From contig OX457046.1 of assembly GCA_949752735.1 (NCBI GenBank), forward strand, positions 30,421,177 through 30,485,176: a DNA stretch of 64,000 bases. Reading direction: 5' to 3'. Shown here piece after piece: positions 1 through 11,822 of the stretch. Both the position numbers and the translations under genes were made by a program. Position 1 is the first letter of the stretch. Every line of letters starts with the position of its first letter. Source of the stretch: Lumbricus terrestris. Lineage: Eukaryota; Annelida; Clitellata; Crassiclitellata; Lumbricidae. The notes under the pieces are model-generated. The model was not told where the DNA came from, ran no database searches, and was given only the letters and a program-made list of their open reading frames with translations.

Positions 1-188
1 TAAAACACGAACTGTCCCGAATTCACCAGGTTATCTATCCTCCTCCACTTCACTCATGACAAACGACTTCGTTCACGGCCCATCACATAAATTCCTAAAC
101 CAACGAGCCGATCCAGACAAAACACCTCATTATAAATCTGCCAAAACAGGTCAGGCATTGGCAGTCTACCACCAAGATATCAAAGCCA

Positions 189-295
189 GCCCACCAGGTA
201 CCTCCCTGACCCACCAGGTACCTCACCAGCCCACCAGGTACCTCCCTGACCCACCAGGTACCTCACCAGCCCACCAGGTACCTCCCTCCCTGACC
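189..295. repeat. Minisatellite with GGTACC in every unit
   Basis: Five direct copies of a roughly 20-bp unit of the form CCCACCAGGTACCTC plus a short variable spacer lie head to tail. The spacers alternate (CCTGA versus ACCAG), which makes a higher-order unit of about 39 bp. It is open in one frame only because the unit lacks stops. No gene is recognised around it. Confidence 0.85.
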
Positions 296-1031
296 CAAAC
301 ACAAAACCCACAAATCATCGGCAGTCACTCTGAAATTTAAAGCGTCCACCATTTATCAACAAACCGAACTTCACACAACGGGAACGGGTGGCACAATGAT
401 TCCAACGTCGACCATAAAAGACCCGAGGACAATTTGTTACAGCACAATGACAGGCGGTAATTTAACTGCACAGTATTTCGTTTCACAACTCCTAATATCA
501 TAACGCGTTTCAACACATCACAGGCAACAGAAAAAGGACGACTGTATGACAGCTTTTGATACGGGGGTGGGGGGATGGAAACCCGAACCAAACGAATTCG
601 CCACCGGCAATAAAACCATGGGAGGCGACGCCGACAAATTCTGTGTGTCATTTCGTAGCTTCAACAACACCGCTCCTGTCATGTTTGCCTAACCTGCAAT
701 TGAAGTTGAAACAGAACAGATATGCTCTCTGTGCTAGCCTCAAAATGTACAAGCTTTCCAGTTTCACAAACACCTGAATACTGTCTATTTGCTAGTAAAA
801 ATAAAACTGTGCTAATAAAAAAAACTGTGCAACATGGGTGGGAAGCACACTGAATATCTGAGCGGTTGCAAAAATGTATATATATATATTATATTATAAT
901 GTGTATATTATACCACAGTCTTGTGAAAGGCCCACAGAGGTACCATAGCAATGTTCAAATACGTACACACACATAAATACATGCGCAAAGAACATGCACA
1001 AAAACATACATTAATGAACACACCTAGCACG
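296..1031. other. Unassigned sequence, no gene recognised
   Basis: Ordinary-looking sequence with short overlapping open frames on both strands and no recognisable protein family. AATAAA-like motifs occur near 800-820 and an AT dinucleotide run near 875-900. It could be a non-coding terminal exon, but nothing supports that directly. Confidence 0.4.
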
Positions 1032-1033
1032 TA

Positions 1034-1332
1034 CAGGGTGGGCCAAAAAATACTTCCCTACGGTTTTTTTGCCAAAATCCTGCCCCAAAGTAAGAATCTC
1101 GAAATGTTAATTGTTGTTGCTTTACGTTTTTGAAGATTTCGTCAAAAACGGTGGGTAGTCTCACTAAAAGTGGTATAACTTTTGTTCTGTTTGAAATATT
1201 TTGATGAAATCTGGCCATCATGTGTAAATATGAACTGTCTTTCAGACTGTAAAATTTCATTTCGAAATTCTTACTAGTTCTGGCCAAGATATTGGCAAAA
1301 AACCGTGGGGGCCTTTTTTTTATCCCACCCTG
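1034..1332. mobile_element. Mariner-type MITE
   Basis: The 299-bp element begins CAGGGTGGGCCAAAAAA and ends with the near reverse complement (TTTTTATCCCACCCTG). It is bounded on both sides by TA, the target duplication of the Tc1/mariner superfamily. The inverted repeats extend inward (CCGTAGGG-like on the left, GGCAAAAAACCGTG on the right). No transposase is encoded, so it is non-autonomous. Family assignment rests on the TA duplication and the terminal CAGGGTG. Confidence 0.8.
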
Positions 1333-1405
1333 TACATATATACACATAATATATAAACACTCATAAGTATGCATGTATGTATCTATGTACGATTGTATGA
1401 GCCTA

Positions 1406-1520
<115 letters not shown>

Positions 1521-1883
1521 TTACAAAAAGTTCTACATACATAGCTCTCCATAGTGTATATTCAGGTCACAAAAACCCTAAAAATCCTTAACAGTCTAAC
1601 AGTCTATGTACCATTGTACATGTACAATTATATACGCATACAAGTACACTGTACAACGCACACACATACATGGCCAATTGGTCTTTGATGTCCAATAAAG
1701 TCCATCATTCTCAGATCTCTCTAAAGCAAAGAGATCAGGGCAGAAGACAGACGGCACGGCACCTTAGATATCCACTCAAAGACAGGTAAGCAGAAGGCAT
1801 TGGTGGAAGAAGGTCTGGCTTGTTTAAGCAGGAACGGGGGGGGGAACCTCCCTGTCCAGCCATAAATCCTCTTCACCATCAGG

Positions 1884-2600
1884 CGAGAAGAACAACAGCC
1901 GACGAGTAAGAGAGGATGAGGAAGAGAAGGAGGAGCGGGAGGTGATGGCGGTGGAAAAGGAGGAGGAAGAGGAGAAGTACGAGGAGGAGGAAGAGGAGGG
2001 GTGGAAAAGAAGGAGGACGAGGGGGAGGAGGAGGAGGAAGAGAATGTGGTGGAAAAGGAGAAGGAAGAGGAGGAGGAGGAGGAAGAGGAGGTGGAGCGGG
2101 AGGTGGTGGTGGTGGTGGAAAAGGAGGAGGAAGAGGAGGTGGTGGAAAAGAAGGAGGACGAGGAGAAGGAAGAGAAGGTGGTGGAAAAGGAGGAGGAAGA
2201 GTAGGAGGAAGAGGAGAAGGATGAGGAAAAGGAGGAAGAGGAGGTGGTGGTGGTGGAAAATAGGAGGTGTTAATGGTGGCGGTGGTAGAAAAGGAGGAAG
2301 AGAAACATGAGGAGCAGGAGGAGCAGGAGAATGATATGGAGAACGTGGAGGAATGGAGAAGGAGGAGTAGCGTTAGAAAGGGCAGGAGGAAAATGAGGTG
2401 GAGAACGAGGAAGAGAATGAGGAGAATGAAAAGAAGGGGGAAAGGAGGAGGAAGATGGGAAGGAGAAGAAAAGGAGTCAGAGGATAAGATGTAGTACCTG
2501 GAAAATAATAGGTCTGATGAAAACGTGGAGGAAAAGGAGGACAAGGAGGAGAAGGATAAGGAGGAGGAAGACAAGGAGGAGGAGAACAAGGAGGAAGTGG
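1884..2600. repeat. Long polypurine (GGA/GAA) tract
   Basis: About 700 bp in which the + strand is almost entirely purine, built from degenerate GGA, GAA and GTGG steps. Both strands stay open for long stretches (Glu/Arg-rich on +, Pro/Ser/Phe-rich on -), but composition fully explains this. Such mirror-like purine tracts can form triplex DNA; that part is general knowledge. Confidence 0.85.
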
Positions 2601-2845
2601 AGGAGGCTGGCTTCGATGAAGAATTGGAATTGAGGCACCAGCACTTAAAGAGGATGCCGTCAGCAACGAAAGACATTTGCATTGTAGCAACAACGTAAGA
2701 CGGCGGCTTCTTGTTTACAAAGCAATTGAAGGCATAAGAGCATAAATCATGCGCTGATCTAAGAAAAAAATGTCAGAAGGATTTCAAAAATCCCTTTGGG
2801 CAGAACACAGTCGTGTGATCAAGGAAAGAATCACACGTAAGATAG

Positions 2846-2903
2846 ACACACACACACATGTGCACACACACGCATACTGCACACACACACACACACACAT
2901 GTG

Positions 2904-2935
<32 letters not shown>

Positions 2936-3150
2936 TACTGCACTCGCACGTGCACACACACACAAATGCACACACAAACGCACACACATAAAAGCACACA
3001 TACAAATGCACACACACACGCGCACAAACACTCGCATACTGCGCACGCATGTGGACACACACACATACACGGACACACACACACACAAATACATACACAC
3101 AAACGCACACATCGAAACGCATACACAAACACACACACACAAACACAAGT
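2846..3150. repeat. Imperfect (AC)n array
   Basis: About 300 bp of interrupted CA repeats with embedded GCATACTGCAC blocks that recur roughly every 60-100 bp, so there is weak higher-order structure as well as the dinucleotide. Confidence 0.9.
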
Positions 3151-3359
3151 AAATACGCATTATAGGCTTACACTTTCATGGACAGGAAACCTCTCATTAT
3201 GCCATGTTCATTTTGACTATGGCCTACACAGACTCATTAACAGTAGATTACCAGTTGTAGCTTGTGTCAAAGCAATACAACAGATACCTCTTTTATATTC
3301 TGAATATGCCTGTAGGTTTGTGTGTGAATTAGTGAGTGTTTTAGTGTTCATTAGTGTAT

Positions 3360-3360
<1 letters not shown>

Positions 3361-3422
<62 letters not shown>
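3361..3422. repeat. (GT)n microsatellite
   Basis: About 62 bp of perfect GT, flanked on both sides by degenerate GTGTATGT and TTAGTGTATG blocks. Confidence 0.95.
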
Positions 3423-3429
<7 letters not shown>

Positions 3430-3597
3430 CATGTGAATTAGTGTGTGTGTGTAAGGGTTCATTAGTGTATGTGTGTGGGTGTATGTATGTGTGGGTGTGT
3501 GTGTCAGCGAGTGGGTGCATGCGTCTGCTTGACCCTTTGTCCATCTGACCCTTTGACCTTGAGCTAAGCATTTATAATTGGGTTGCCTCCATCAGTC

Positions 3598-3628
<31 letters not shown>

Positions 3629-3692
3629 GCGAGAGACAGAGAGACAGAGACAGACAGACAGACAGAGACAGAGACAGACAGACAGACAGAGT
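3598..3692. repeat. (GACA)n/(GA)n microsatellite
   Basis: A mixed GAGA and GACA tetranucleotide array of about 95 bp. A GTCT array, the complementary motif, lies about 650 bp downstream. Confidence 0.93.
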
Positions 3693-3989
3693 TGGCCACA
3701 GGATAGGAAGCAGAAATATAAATCCGGAAGTTCCTGGTCCTAGATGTGATGATAAGATAAATCTGATGGGAAACCCAATTGACAAAACGTCTTCCATTCC
3801 ATCCATTCCAGGTCGCCCGTCCTCCAATAGCATTCCACTATCGACTATCAGCTATTCCGACAAACTCAATGGACATGAGGAACTGCACGTGTATGAATCG
3901 ACCATAATATTATCCTAAGAGAAAAATCAGTTTGTATAAGCTGTGGGAAGAAAATGGGAGTGCCTGCAGCCGGTAAAATAGAGTACAAT

Positions 3990-4375
3990 TTGACGGGAAG
4001 AGGAAGAGGAGGAGGAAGAGGAGAAGGGGAAGGAAGAGAAGGAGAAGAAGGAAGAAGAGGAGAAGGAGGAAGTGGTGGGAAGAAGAGGAAGAGGAGGAGA
4101 AGCAATAGGAGGAGGAGGAAGAAGGAAAAGACGATGAGGAGGATGAAGAGAGGAGGAAGAGGAGAGGAGAAGAACATGGTGGTGGATGAGAAGGAGGAGG
4201 AGGAGGAAAAAGAAGAGGAGAAGGAGAGGAGAAGGGGGAAGAAGAGGAGGAAGAAGGAGGAGGAGGAGGAGGAGGAGGAGAAAGAGGAGGTGGAGCAGAA
4301 GATTGAAGAGGAGAAGGAGGAGGAACACCAGTCTGTCTGTCTGTCTATCTATCTGTCTGTCTGTCTGTCTGTCAG
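3990..4375. repeat. Second polypurine tract ending in (GTCT)n
   Basis: About 335 bp of GGA/GAA-rich purine sequence followed immediately by roughly 45 bp of GTCT/ATCT tetranucleotides. It resembles the 1.9-2.6 kb tract and has no coding content. Confidence 0.88.
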
Positions 4376-4904
4376 TCTCTCTTCTCCCCACCGATAGTGC
4401 ACAGCCAGTGTATACTCATAGCCGAATCACCTACCTACATAACCAGTGGTCCAACTACACAAACTTCAAAAGGTAAAGAAGTTTTTCTGTTCACAATGAA
4501 CATTTAGATTTAAATGAGCCATTTTCATTTCCACTCGGTCAAAATAATATCCCTAGAAAGAAAGCAAAGCCAGATGAATGACCGACTTCTACCGAGAATA
4601 AAATGAATGAAGTATCAAACTGCATGCGACACTAAACAAAAACCAAAACCTCTGTTTGTCTAGTTGTTATGCACCAAGTGCTGTGCAGAACAAATAACTG
4701 CTGTTGGCAGCCATTATTCATGCATTGTTGTAGTGGCTCCCGACAGTGTCGGAAAGCAGTCATAACTGAGATTTATTACCCTGTTTATGAAGTCAAAAAA
4801 CGGATAAGAAGCCTTGAAAGATTTTGTCTGGACACACAAAAAGTTATATATAAGGTGTCCAGTTAAGACAATTATGATGGTAACGGTTTCTTATGAACCT
4901 ATAT
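4376..4904. other. Unassigned single-copy-looking sequence
   Basis: No gene, RNA or repeat recognised. A 65-codon open frame at 4669 has no recognisable features. Confidence 0.4.
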
Positions 4905-4912
4905 GCATAGAT

Positions 4913-5248
4913 CAGTGGTTCCCAACCCATGGCCCGCGGGCCAAAAGTGGCCCGCAGGCCTAAAAAGTGGCCCTCATCTCTCAAAGAATTAACAAAAATA
5001 TATGAAAATAATTGAAAATTTGGACAGGATAGAACACATAATTATTTTATATTAAAAATTATTTTATGTTAACGTCTATAAATAACATCAAAATTCTATT
5101 TTGAATCAATTATAACAATTTTATGTGCTTTTAGCTAACTAACTCTTAGCCTTGCGGCCCTAATGTCCTTCAACTAGGAAAATGTGGCCCTCGTGTCCTC
5201 CAACATAGAAAAAGTGGCCCCAGAGTCAAAAAAGGTTGGGAACCATTG
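4913..5248. mobile_element. hAT-type MITE (CAGTGGTTCCC family)
   Basis: The 336-bp element starts CAGTGGTTCCCAACC and ends GGTTGGGAACCATTG, the near-perfect reverse complement. It is flanked by an exact 8-bp duplication, GCATAGAT (4905-4912 and 5249-5256). CAGTGGTT ends with 8-bp duplications are typical of hAT elements. The inside is AT-rich with repeated TGGCCC blocks near both ends and no open frame. A second, truncated copy lies at 26615-26912. Confidence 0.88.
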
Positions 5249-5816
5249 GCATAGATGTTTCAAATGGCCAAAAAAACACAAATGAAAAACGGAATAAAAC
5301 GTTGGGTTTTTCCCACAAAAAACGGCGGGAAAAAGAAAATGAAAAATTATCAGACTTTGTTGCATGTTGTACAACAGTTTAAAATTGAAAATCTTGTTTA
5401 CGCAATTTGCTTTTAATCAGCAAGCAAATGACATAACAGTATTAGTAAATACTAAGATGGTCGAATAGAGACCTGAATTAGCGGAATCCTTGAAAGTACG
5501 AAGACAGTTTAAGGGATATCAGACAAAAATAAAATTGAAAAAAAACTAATTACAGAATGTAAATAAATATATATATGGTTATGTAAAAAAACAAAGAAAC
5601 GAAAAACGACACGAAAAAAAATGAAAACACCGAGATTTTTATACGAATTAAAAAGTGAAAAAGTTTTCAACAACTATAAATACAGGTATTTTATTGCATG
5701 AAATTCGTTTAGAACTCAAATTGTCATGCAGAACAAATAACTGCCATTATTAATGCATTGTGGCTACAGGCATCGAACCGCGTCTTTCAAGATAAATTTA
5801 ATCCTCAAGAAAGATT

Positions 5817-5956
5817 CAGGGTGAGTATTTCCATGGGGCTAAGGGACTCAACCCCACAGTCTTTCTTAGGGCCCATAGTAAATTCCTATTTTCACACCCC
5901 AACTCCACATGGACCATAATCTGACCCCAAGTTATTTTTCTACAATTCTCATACTG
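5817..5956. mobile_element. hAT-like MITE (GAGAATTG family)
   Basis: A 140-bp element beginning CAGGGTGAG and ending CAATTCTCATACTG, flanked by GAAAGATT and GAAAGAGT (7 of 8 matching). Internal hallmarks are a C-rich block ending in AACCCC and a TTATTTTTCTACAATTCTCA block. Related copies lie at 18934, 21731, 22240 and 25974. Confidence 0.8.
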
Positions 5957-5964
5957 GAAAGAGT

Positions 5965-6495
5965 GTTACAATTTAACAATCCCCTCCCTGACAAACCCTA
6001 AAGGAAACCATGAAGGAAGCAACGTTCAGACAATGACGGCGATAAAACAAAGGGAAAGTACCATGACCTACGGCTCTGTGCTGGCCAGAAACAGGTGGTC
6101 CAAAAAAACAGCGTGTGAGACCCAAAAGCAGAAAAGCATTAAAGCACAACGAAATTAATTAGTAATCCAGAGTTGTAATAAGAACCCGCTTTCTGCGAAC
6201 AAAAGACGCCTGTGGCCCAAGGACGATAAAACACCTCCGACACACTGCCATAAAATCATACCATCTGTCTATAAAAAGATGGAATCTGTGCTACAACTTT
6301 AATTATGAGTAATTAATTAATCATAAAACCACACACGCACAGGTGTCGAAGGGCTCTGATTTACCAATGACGCCAGGAAACATAAACGCCAGGAAAACTA
6401 AAAAAAGAGAAGTTATTAAACATAAACAGGCTCCAAGCTAACCCTGTACAGACATCACACATACACATCTGCACATAATATACATCTGCAAATAT
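5965..6495. other. Unassigned sequence
   Basis: No gene or element recognised in about 530 bp of moderately AT-rich sequence. Confidence 0.4.
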
Positions 6496-6499
6496 CGGC

Positions 6500-6615
6500 T
6501 TTCTTCCAGTTGCTCAAGACCTATCCTTTTAGCCGTGGCTGGGTTGGGAGCGTCTCTGAGTAGGGTTTTTGAAGGGATGCTATATAAGTTTTCGGAATGA
6601 ATGAATGAATGAATG
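6500..6615 (+). mobile_element. LINE 3' end with (GAAT)n tail
   Basis: A short reading frame (LLKTYPFSRGW) is followed by GGGAGCGTCTCTGAGTAG, TTGAAGGGATGCTATATAA and a GAAT microsatellite. The same order (end of the reverse-transcriptase frame, GGGAGCGCCTCTGAGTAG, GGGCGCTATATAAAT, GAAT repeats) recurs at 48150 and in shortened form at 44515, so this is a truncated 3' end of one LINE family. Confidence 0.7.
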
Positions 6616-6637
6616 AGTATCTATAGCCTGGATAAAT

Positions 6638-6657
6638 TAATAATAATAATAATAATA

Positions 6658-6692
<35 letters not shown>

Positions 6693-6697
6693 CATTA

Positions 6698-6743
<46 letters not shown>

Positions 6744-6760
6744 TAATAATAATAATAATA
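6638..6760. repeat. (AAT)n-(ATT)n-(AAT)n array
   Basis: A trinucleotide run that changes strand twice: TAA repeats, then ATT repeats, then AAT repeats. The junctions make it a large imperfect palindrome. Confidence 0.93.
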
Positions 6761-6768
6761 TGTTCTGA

Positions 6769-7097
6769 CAAGGGCGGATACAGAAATTTTCGAAGGGGGG
6801 AAATATTTTCGGTCTTGGGATATAGGAAAATTTTCATCCTGGTCGGCGAAAAATCTGATGACTTTTTCATTTGTCGTATTACCTATAAAAAGATACCATT
6901 TTTCTGCCAAAATAGTTGATGACCTCTTTTTAGTCAGTACAGTGTTCCTAAACCACTGTCAGACTTCATGGCCTCGTGTACGAACCTCGTGGAGGGGGGG
7001 GCACGTCAACTTTCCGAGCCAGAATAGCTGGTAAAAATTAAGAACTTTCTAAATGAGGGGCCATGGCAGGATTGACCCCCCCCTGGATCCGCCACTA
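6769..7097. mobile_element. hAT-like MITE with hairpin module
   Basis: 329 bp with ends CAAGGGCGGATACAG and CTGGATCCGCCACTA, flanked by TGTTCTGA and TGTTCTAA (7 of 8). On the - strand it carries two copies of the module GATGAC or CTGAC, A-run, GTCATC, then TTTT-GGC (near 6843-6878 and 6918-6937). No open frame. It is inserted at the edge of an AAT microsatellite. Confidence 0.78.
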
Positions 7098-7202
7098 TGT
7101 TCTAATGACAACCTGCTAGGCTGCTAAGCACACATGTTCGAGTACGCAAGGCAAACATACATACATGCATGGACGCATATTGCTCCAATTACATGAAACG
7201 CA

Positions 7203-7262
<60 letters not shown>

Positions 7263-7280
7263 CACACGCACACACACAGC
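7203..7280. repeat. (AC)n microsatellite
   Basis: About 75 bp of CA repeats with a few CG interruptions. Confidence 0.95.
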
Positions 7281-7397
7281 GTTTCAGACGAAACCCATCC
7301 CCAGCACATTGACTTCCAAACGAGATTATCACAGCCAATGGCAAATAGGAAAGACAATTCTTCTTCTTTACAGAAAACAACTAACTTACCTGTACGG

Positions 7398-8482
7398 CCA
7401 CTGATTGCACAGAACTATCCAATGACAGACAACTAACCAATTAATTACACATTGGTGCCAATCAGACAGAAGGCCATCCGCCCCCCACCCCCACACTACA
7501 CCACCCAACCAGACCCCCTTCACCCATCAACGTGTCTTACCTGCAGTACATACGAGGACCAGGTGAAGCAGTAGCCACGGTATCTCACACGACCCTCCAA
7601 CACACTTGGCCATGTCTGGACGATTCAACGCATAGGTCGTCGCTCGAGTTCCCTGAATACATCCATCAGTTCCTTCTTACGGCGCCGCTGTCCATCCAGC
7701 GCTCCTCGGCGGCCAGGCTCCGTAGATTCGTCCTCGTAATGCCATGCGGCGGTGGATCGTGGCCAGAGTCGCCTGCAGCATCCGTTGTAACCTCTGGTCG
7801 CTCGACCCTAGCGAGGAATTCGGAGGGGGGGAAACCGAGCCTAGAAGTCTGTTTTTTAATTGGGAAAGATTTGGGTGCTTTGAGACTTTGTAAGATCCTC
7901 CTTAGGCTTTCGTCAAAGAGTTCTGTGTGTATTTACGGATGGAAGCGAGTCACAGTTGCTCATCTGAAATTTACCAGAAAGCGTGTCATAACATCATTAT
8001 TATTATTATTGATGTTATTATTATAATTATTAATCACACGCAAAGCATCATAACCTTATCGTTTTTGTTTTTATAAATTTTATCATAACTATCTCACAAC
8101 CTTGTTATCATTGGGATTATAAATATGAAACATTGTCATCTGCCTAGATTTTTCACAGAAATCCATGAGTGCTTGTTACATGTTTAACGACATTGCCATA
8201 TCAAAGATGATTAGTGTCGCCCTCCTCCTTTATCCAGGCTTCGGACTGGCACTGGTAGAGAACAACCAGTGGCGGAGTGTACAGTTCATTGCTTAAACAC
8301 TTGACTAAGGTATTTCCCACACGTGAGACATTAGGCAAACAATGCATGCGAAAATTGTATGCTTATGAAAGCTCATAATAATAAGAGAAGAATTTCAATT
8401 GTTATGCACTACCTCAAACAATAGGCTAATACCGGGTAAACCATGTTCCCTTTTCATATGTAAATAATTGCCTGCATACATT
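7398..8482. other. Unassigned, with a GC-rich block at 7540-7830
   Basis: The block is CpG-rich relative to its surroundings. On the + strand a 164-codon frame runs 7532-8026. On the - strand a short charged stretch (QRRRKKELMDVFRELERR) is interrupted by stops, and CTGCAG followed by GTAAGA near 7540 would make a good donor on that strand. It may be a 5' exon or promoter, but I recognise no protein and cannot choose the strand. Positions 8215-8260 are an inverted near-copy of 16274-16321, so part of it is repetitive. Confidence 0.35.
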
Positions 8483-9323
8483 TAGCTTCACCTAGTGGGT
8501 TTTAATAATCCTGTAAGAAATTCGTCCATGACACAATTCTTATATCGAACACTTTGATGCATAGATTGAGTATTCGTGACTTTTGGGTTTAATATTCGTA
8601 AATATTCGTGAATATTGAGATTTTTTAATATTCGTAAATATTCGTAAATATTCGTTAACGGATTAAAGTGAACCATCGAAACCGCAATGTTACCCGGTAA
8701 CGCAGTTTAAATTGCTGTATGTCTCCACTCTCCATGACATTCACTCGCATCCAGGTAAAGGCTGAATTAAAATATGCAATGCGCTTGATATGCTGAGATC
8801 GGGATAATTTTTGCTTGTAATCTGGCACTATTATTTCCTGCGTTGGCATTTATATTTACTCATCCTGCTACACTGATATAAAACTATACCGGTACCAGGT
8901 AGCCTACTTTATAAATTTGCAGTTATTATTGTAGGCAGTTAAAGTTTATTTCTAATTTAGCCTACTATTGCTGCTACTTGTTAACTGCCATCGGTGGTTC
9001 TGCCTCTTTTCTGCTTGGGATGATGGTCAGAAGTCAGACAAAGTGACCAACATTAACTGTCATTAAGTATCGAATGTGATATGAATCATGCCGCATAGTC
9101 ACATTGGCCAGACCCTGCCTCAGAGACCTTGAAGTTTTAAACAATAAATCTATTAAAGTTATTGCCACTTAATGATAATCATAGACCTATGCGTAGACTA
9201 ACTCAATTTTGTACATTTCGTTCAGTAAAAGTTAAACATTTTCATAAATAACAAAATAAGAATTAAGAATAAAGAATTTCTTGAAAGAACAAGAATAAAG
9301 AATTTCTTGAGATAGCATAATAT

Positions 9324-11822
9324 TGTAGCGACGTATAACTACGCTACGGGTCGCTAATATTATTTTATTTAATTTTTGATCGATTACGGGTTTCAGGGAT
9401 CTGATATATTTGTTTTATTTCTGTATTTTTGAGCTGCCTTGTGTGACCTATATTTTAATGTTGATTTGCGCTTGACACGGGTCACAGCGACCGCTGACGT
9501 AGGCAGCAGTCGTTGCTGTTTCATTAATTGGTATATGTTCACACGCTCTCAGCGATCGTCGGTCGCTGTCTTCAAAGGCCGTGCCGCTTGCAGTCGATGA
9601 GGGTAATTAAACTTTCGCACGCTCTCTGAGGTGGTCTGATGATCAGAGTGAGCGAGGAATACAGCCAGCCAGACAAGCACAGGCAGGGACACGGATTGAG
9701 AAGGAAACACCGTTGGCGTGTGGGTCTGTGTACGTGTGTTTTCTCAAGGTTGAACTGGTGCATTTGATGCCTACGTGATCAGCGGCAGATGGCGCCTTTC
9801 AGAAGGAGAGATAGAAGGAGAAAGATAGTGAGCTACAGACAGACGCAGAGATACACAGGAGAGGACGCACGTGGCAGCTGATTCTTGCCGCCTTGAAACA
9901 GCTGCGTTGCTGCTGGGTTTGCGCGCGCGGCTCGCTTGCTGGTCATGCGCAGAAAGGGGGACGCTCTCCTTGTCAGGCAGTAATAAAAGAGCAGCGCAAC
10001 GCTGAGAGGCTCAGTTGCGCATAGGATCTCAGGGCGGTCGGATGTATAGTGAGTTGCGCACAGGATCTCAGGGCGGTCGGATGTATTGCGGCGGTTGGTA
10101 GTTTTAGGCTCGATCAAGTTGGTGAAGCATGGCCAGGATAAGCGCCTGCTTGCACTAGTTGCGCATACACGGATTCTGTCGGCGATTCATTCTCTCTCGA
10201 CATGGAGTCGATTAAATAAAAGAGTTTGTTTGTTGCGAGAAATACATCAGCGTCGCTGCAAGTTTTGTCTTCGCTCTCGCTTCGGATATATTCCTGGATT
10301 ACTAATTCAAGGCCTCTCTTCGCCCTGTCACACGGAGTGATTTATCGTGGGCTTCGAATCGTCAGCGCTCTGCTCTCGTTCTTCGAAATTGTGTTGCGAA
10401 GCGGTTGTTCGTATGGTTGCCTAAGGGCGTCTTTCTCAAACGGCTTGGATAAATAGCCGAAATTGTCGTTCATTGCGAGAAATCAGCATCGGATTTAGCT
10501 GATCTTTTCGGGCGTTTCAAACTCGACGCCTTTCTGTGTGTTTCGTCGCATCACTTGGATATCGTCTTCGTCGCTGTTCTTCGCACACGATCGGCTTTGT
10601 CCCTTGTCTTCGGACATAAGGTACGCTTTATTGGGGAATTAATACGATCGGTTATTAAGACACTTTGGGCTGAACTGAAATTGGCTGTGGGACTTGAGAG
10701 TCAATCGGGATTTAATTTAGGCATACTCCGGTTGATAGGTGTTTGCATTGAATTGTTGCATTTGATTTTCATTGAATGTCTTTACAAAGGATAGGAACTG
10801 ATAATTGAACTTACTGACTTTTATGTTTGATTGCTTTGAACATAATTGATGTCAATTGAAGATTCAATTGATTGGGAATAATAAGAAATATTAATTAAAC
10901 TTCTGACTTTGATTATTGATGGCTTTGAATGTGACGGATGTGGATTGAATGCTTGATTTGTTAATAAGAATAGCTACTTCGTTCACTGCTGGCGATATTG
11001 ACTGTGAGCTATAAAGATAGGAGTCATTTCTATAGCGCTATGGAGGAGTCTAGGCCAGTCACTCCCGCTCAGCCTTCTAGGCCCCCTTCTTCTATGGAGA
11101 TATTGCTCGAGGCAATACAAACTAATGCTAGGTCTACTCATGAGGCAATACAAACTAATGCTAGGTCTACTCATGAAGCAATACAGACTAACGCTAAGTC
11201 TTCACAAGAGGCTATGCAAGCGCATGCTAAGTCAACTCATGATGCTATGACTTCTATACAGTCGTCTTTGCAACTGAATGCCAGAGAGACGCAAGAGGCG
11301 ATTGCCACAGTGGAGTTTAATGTCCTGGCAGTGCAATCAAATGTTGGCGATGCTATTTCCTCAGTGCAATCAAATGTAAGAGAAGAGATCTCGGCTGTAA
11401 GAGATAATGTCAGGGAAGCGCTGACGGAAGTTGTATCACGATTGGAAAGGCTAGAGGCATCGCCGGTACCCAAGCCTGCTGTGGATTTGAACCCTGGTTA
11501 CCTCACCGCTATTACCACTGCGGACGCGCCATACCACTCGACCATCGGCCTGGAAGAAACTTTGGGTGCTAGGCCCAAAGATTTCGCACACCCTGGTATA
11601 TTGCGAAGAAGTGATAGATTGGCTAGTAGGCCACCAATTTCATATAGGGAGTCCGGCAGTCGAAATAACTGGCCGCCTTTCCATCGTTGGGATTCGAACC
11701 CAGAAGTCACCTCCTCCTGTCCTCCCTCTATCTCTAGAGCTCGTCCACAGCAGCACGCGGCCATATCGAGCGAGGATCCGGAAGTGGCGACTCCGGGGAG
11801 GCCGATAGGGGCGGGCGTTACA
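9324..11822 (+). mobile_element. Solo-LTR-like retrotransposon unit
   Basis: A 2,499-bp insertion starting TGTAGCGACG and ending GGGCGGGCGTTACA. The TG...CA ends and short TGTARCG inverted repeat are typical of LTRs, and a 4-bp ATAT duplication (9320-9323 and 11823-11826) flanks it. No second terminal repeat, primer-binding site or polymerase domain is visible, so a solo LTR from LTR-LTR recombination is the simplest reading. A direct 35-bp duplication lies at 10013-10047 and 10052-10086. The last 0.8 kb encodes a gag-like coiled-coil frame. A second copy runs on the - strand from 64000 to 62431. A large non-autonomous element is an alternative. Confidence 0.72.

Noticed and set aside
1879..2693. 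Long - strand frames (267 and 106 codons) rich in Pro, Ser and Phe
   Set aside because: They lie entirely on a polypurine tract where stops are rare by composition, and several frames are open at once.
7532..8026. 164-codon + strand frame as a gene
   Set aside because: No family recognised, it ends in an ATT repeat, and the - strand looks equally coding-like. Kept only as an unassigned block.
9324..11822. LTR unit as a DNA transposon with short inverted repeats
   Set aside because: The TG...CA ends, 4-bp duplication, size and gag-like frame fit an LTR better. A large non-autonomous element remains an open alternative.
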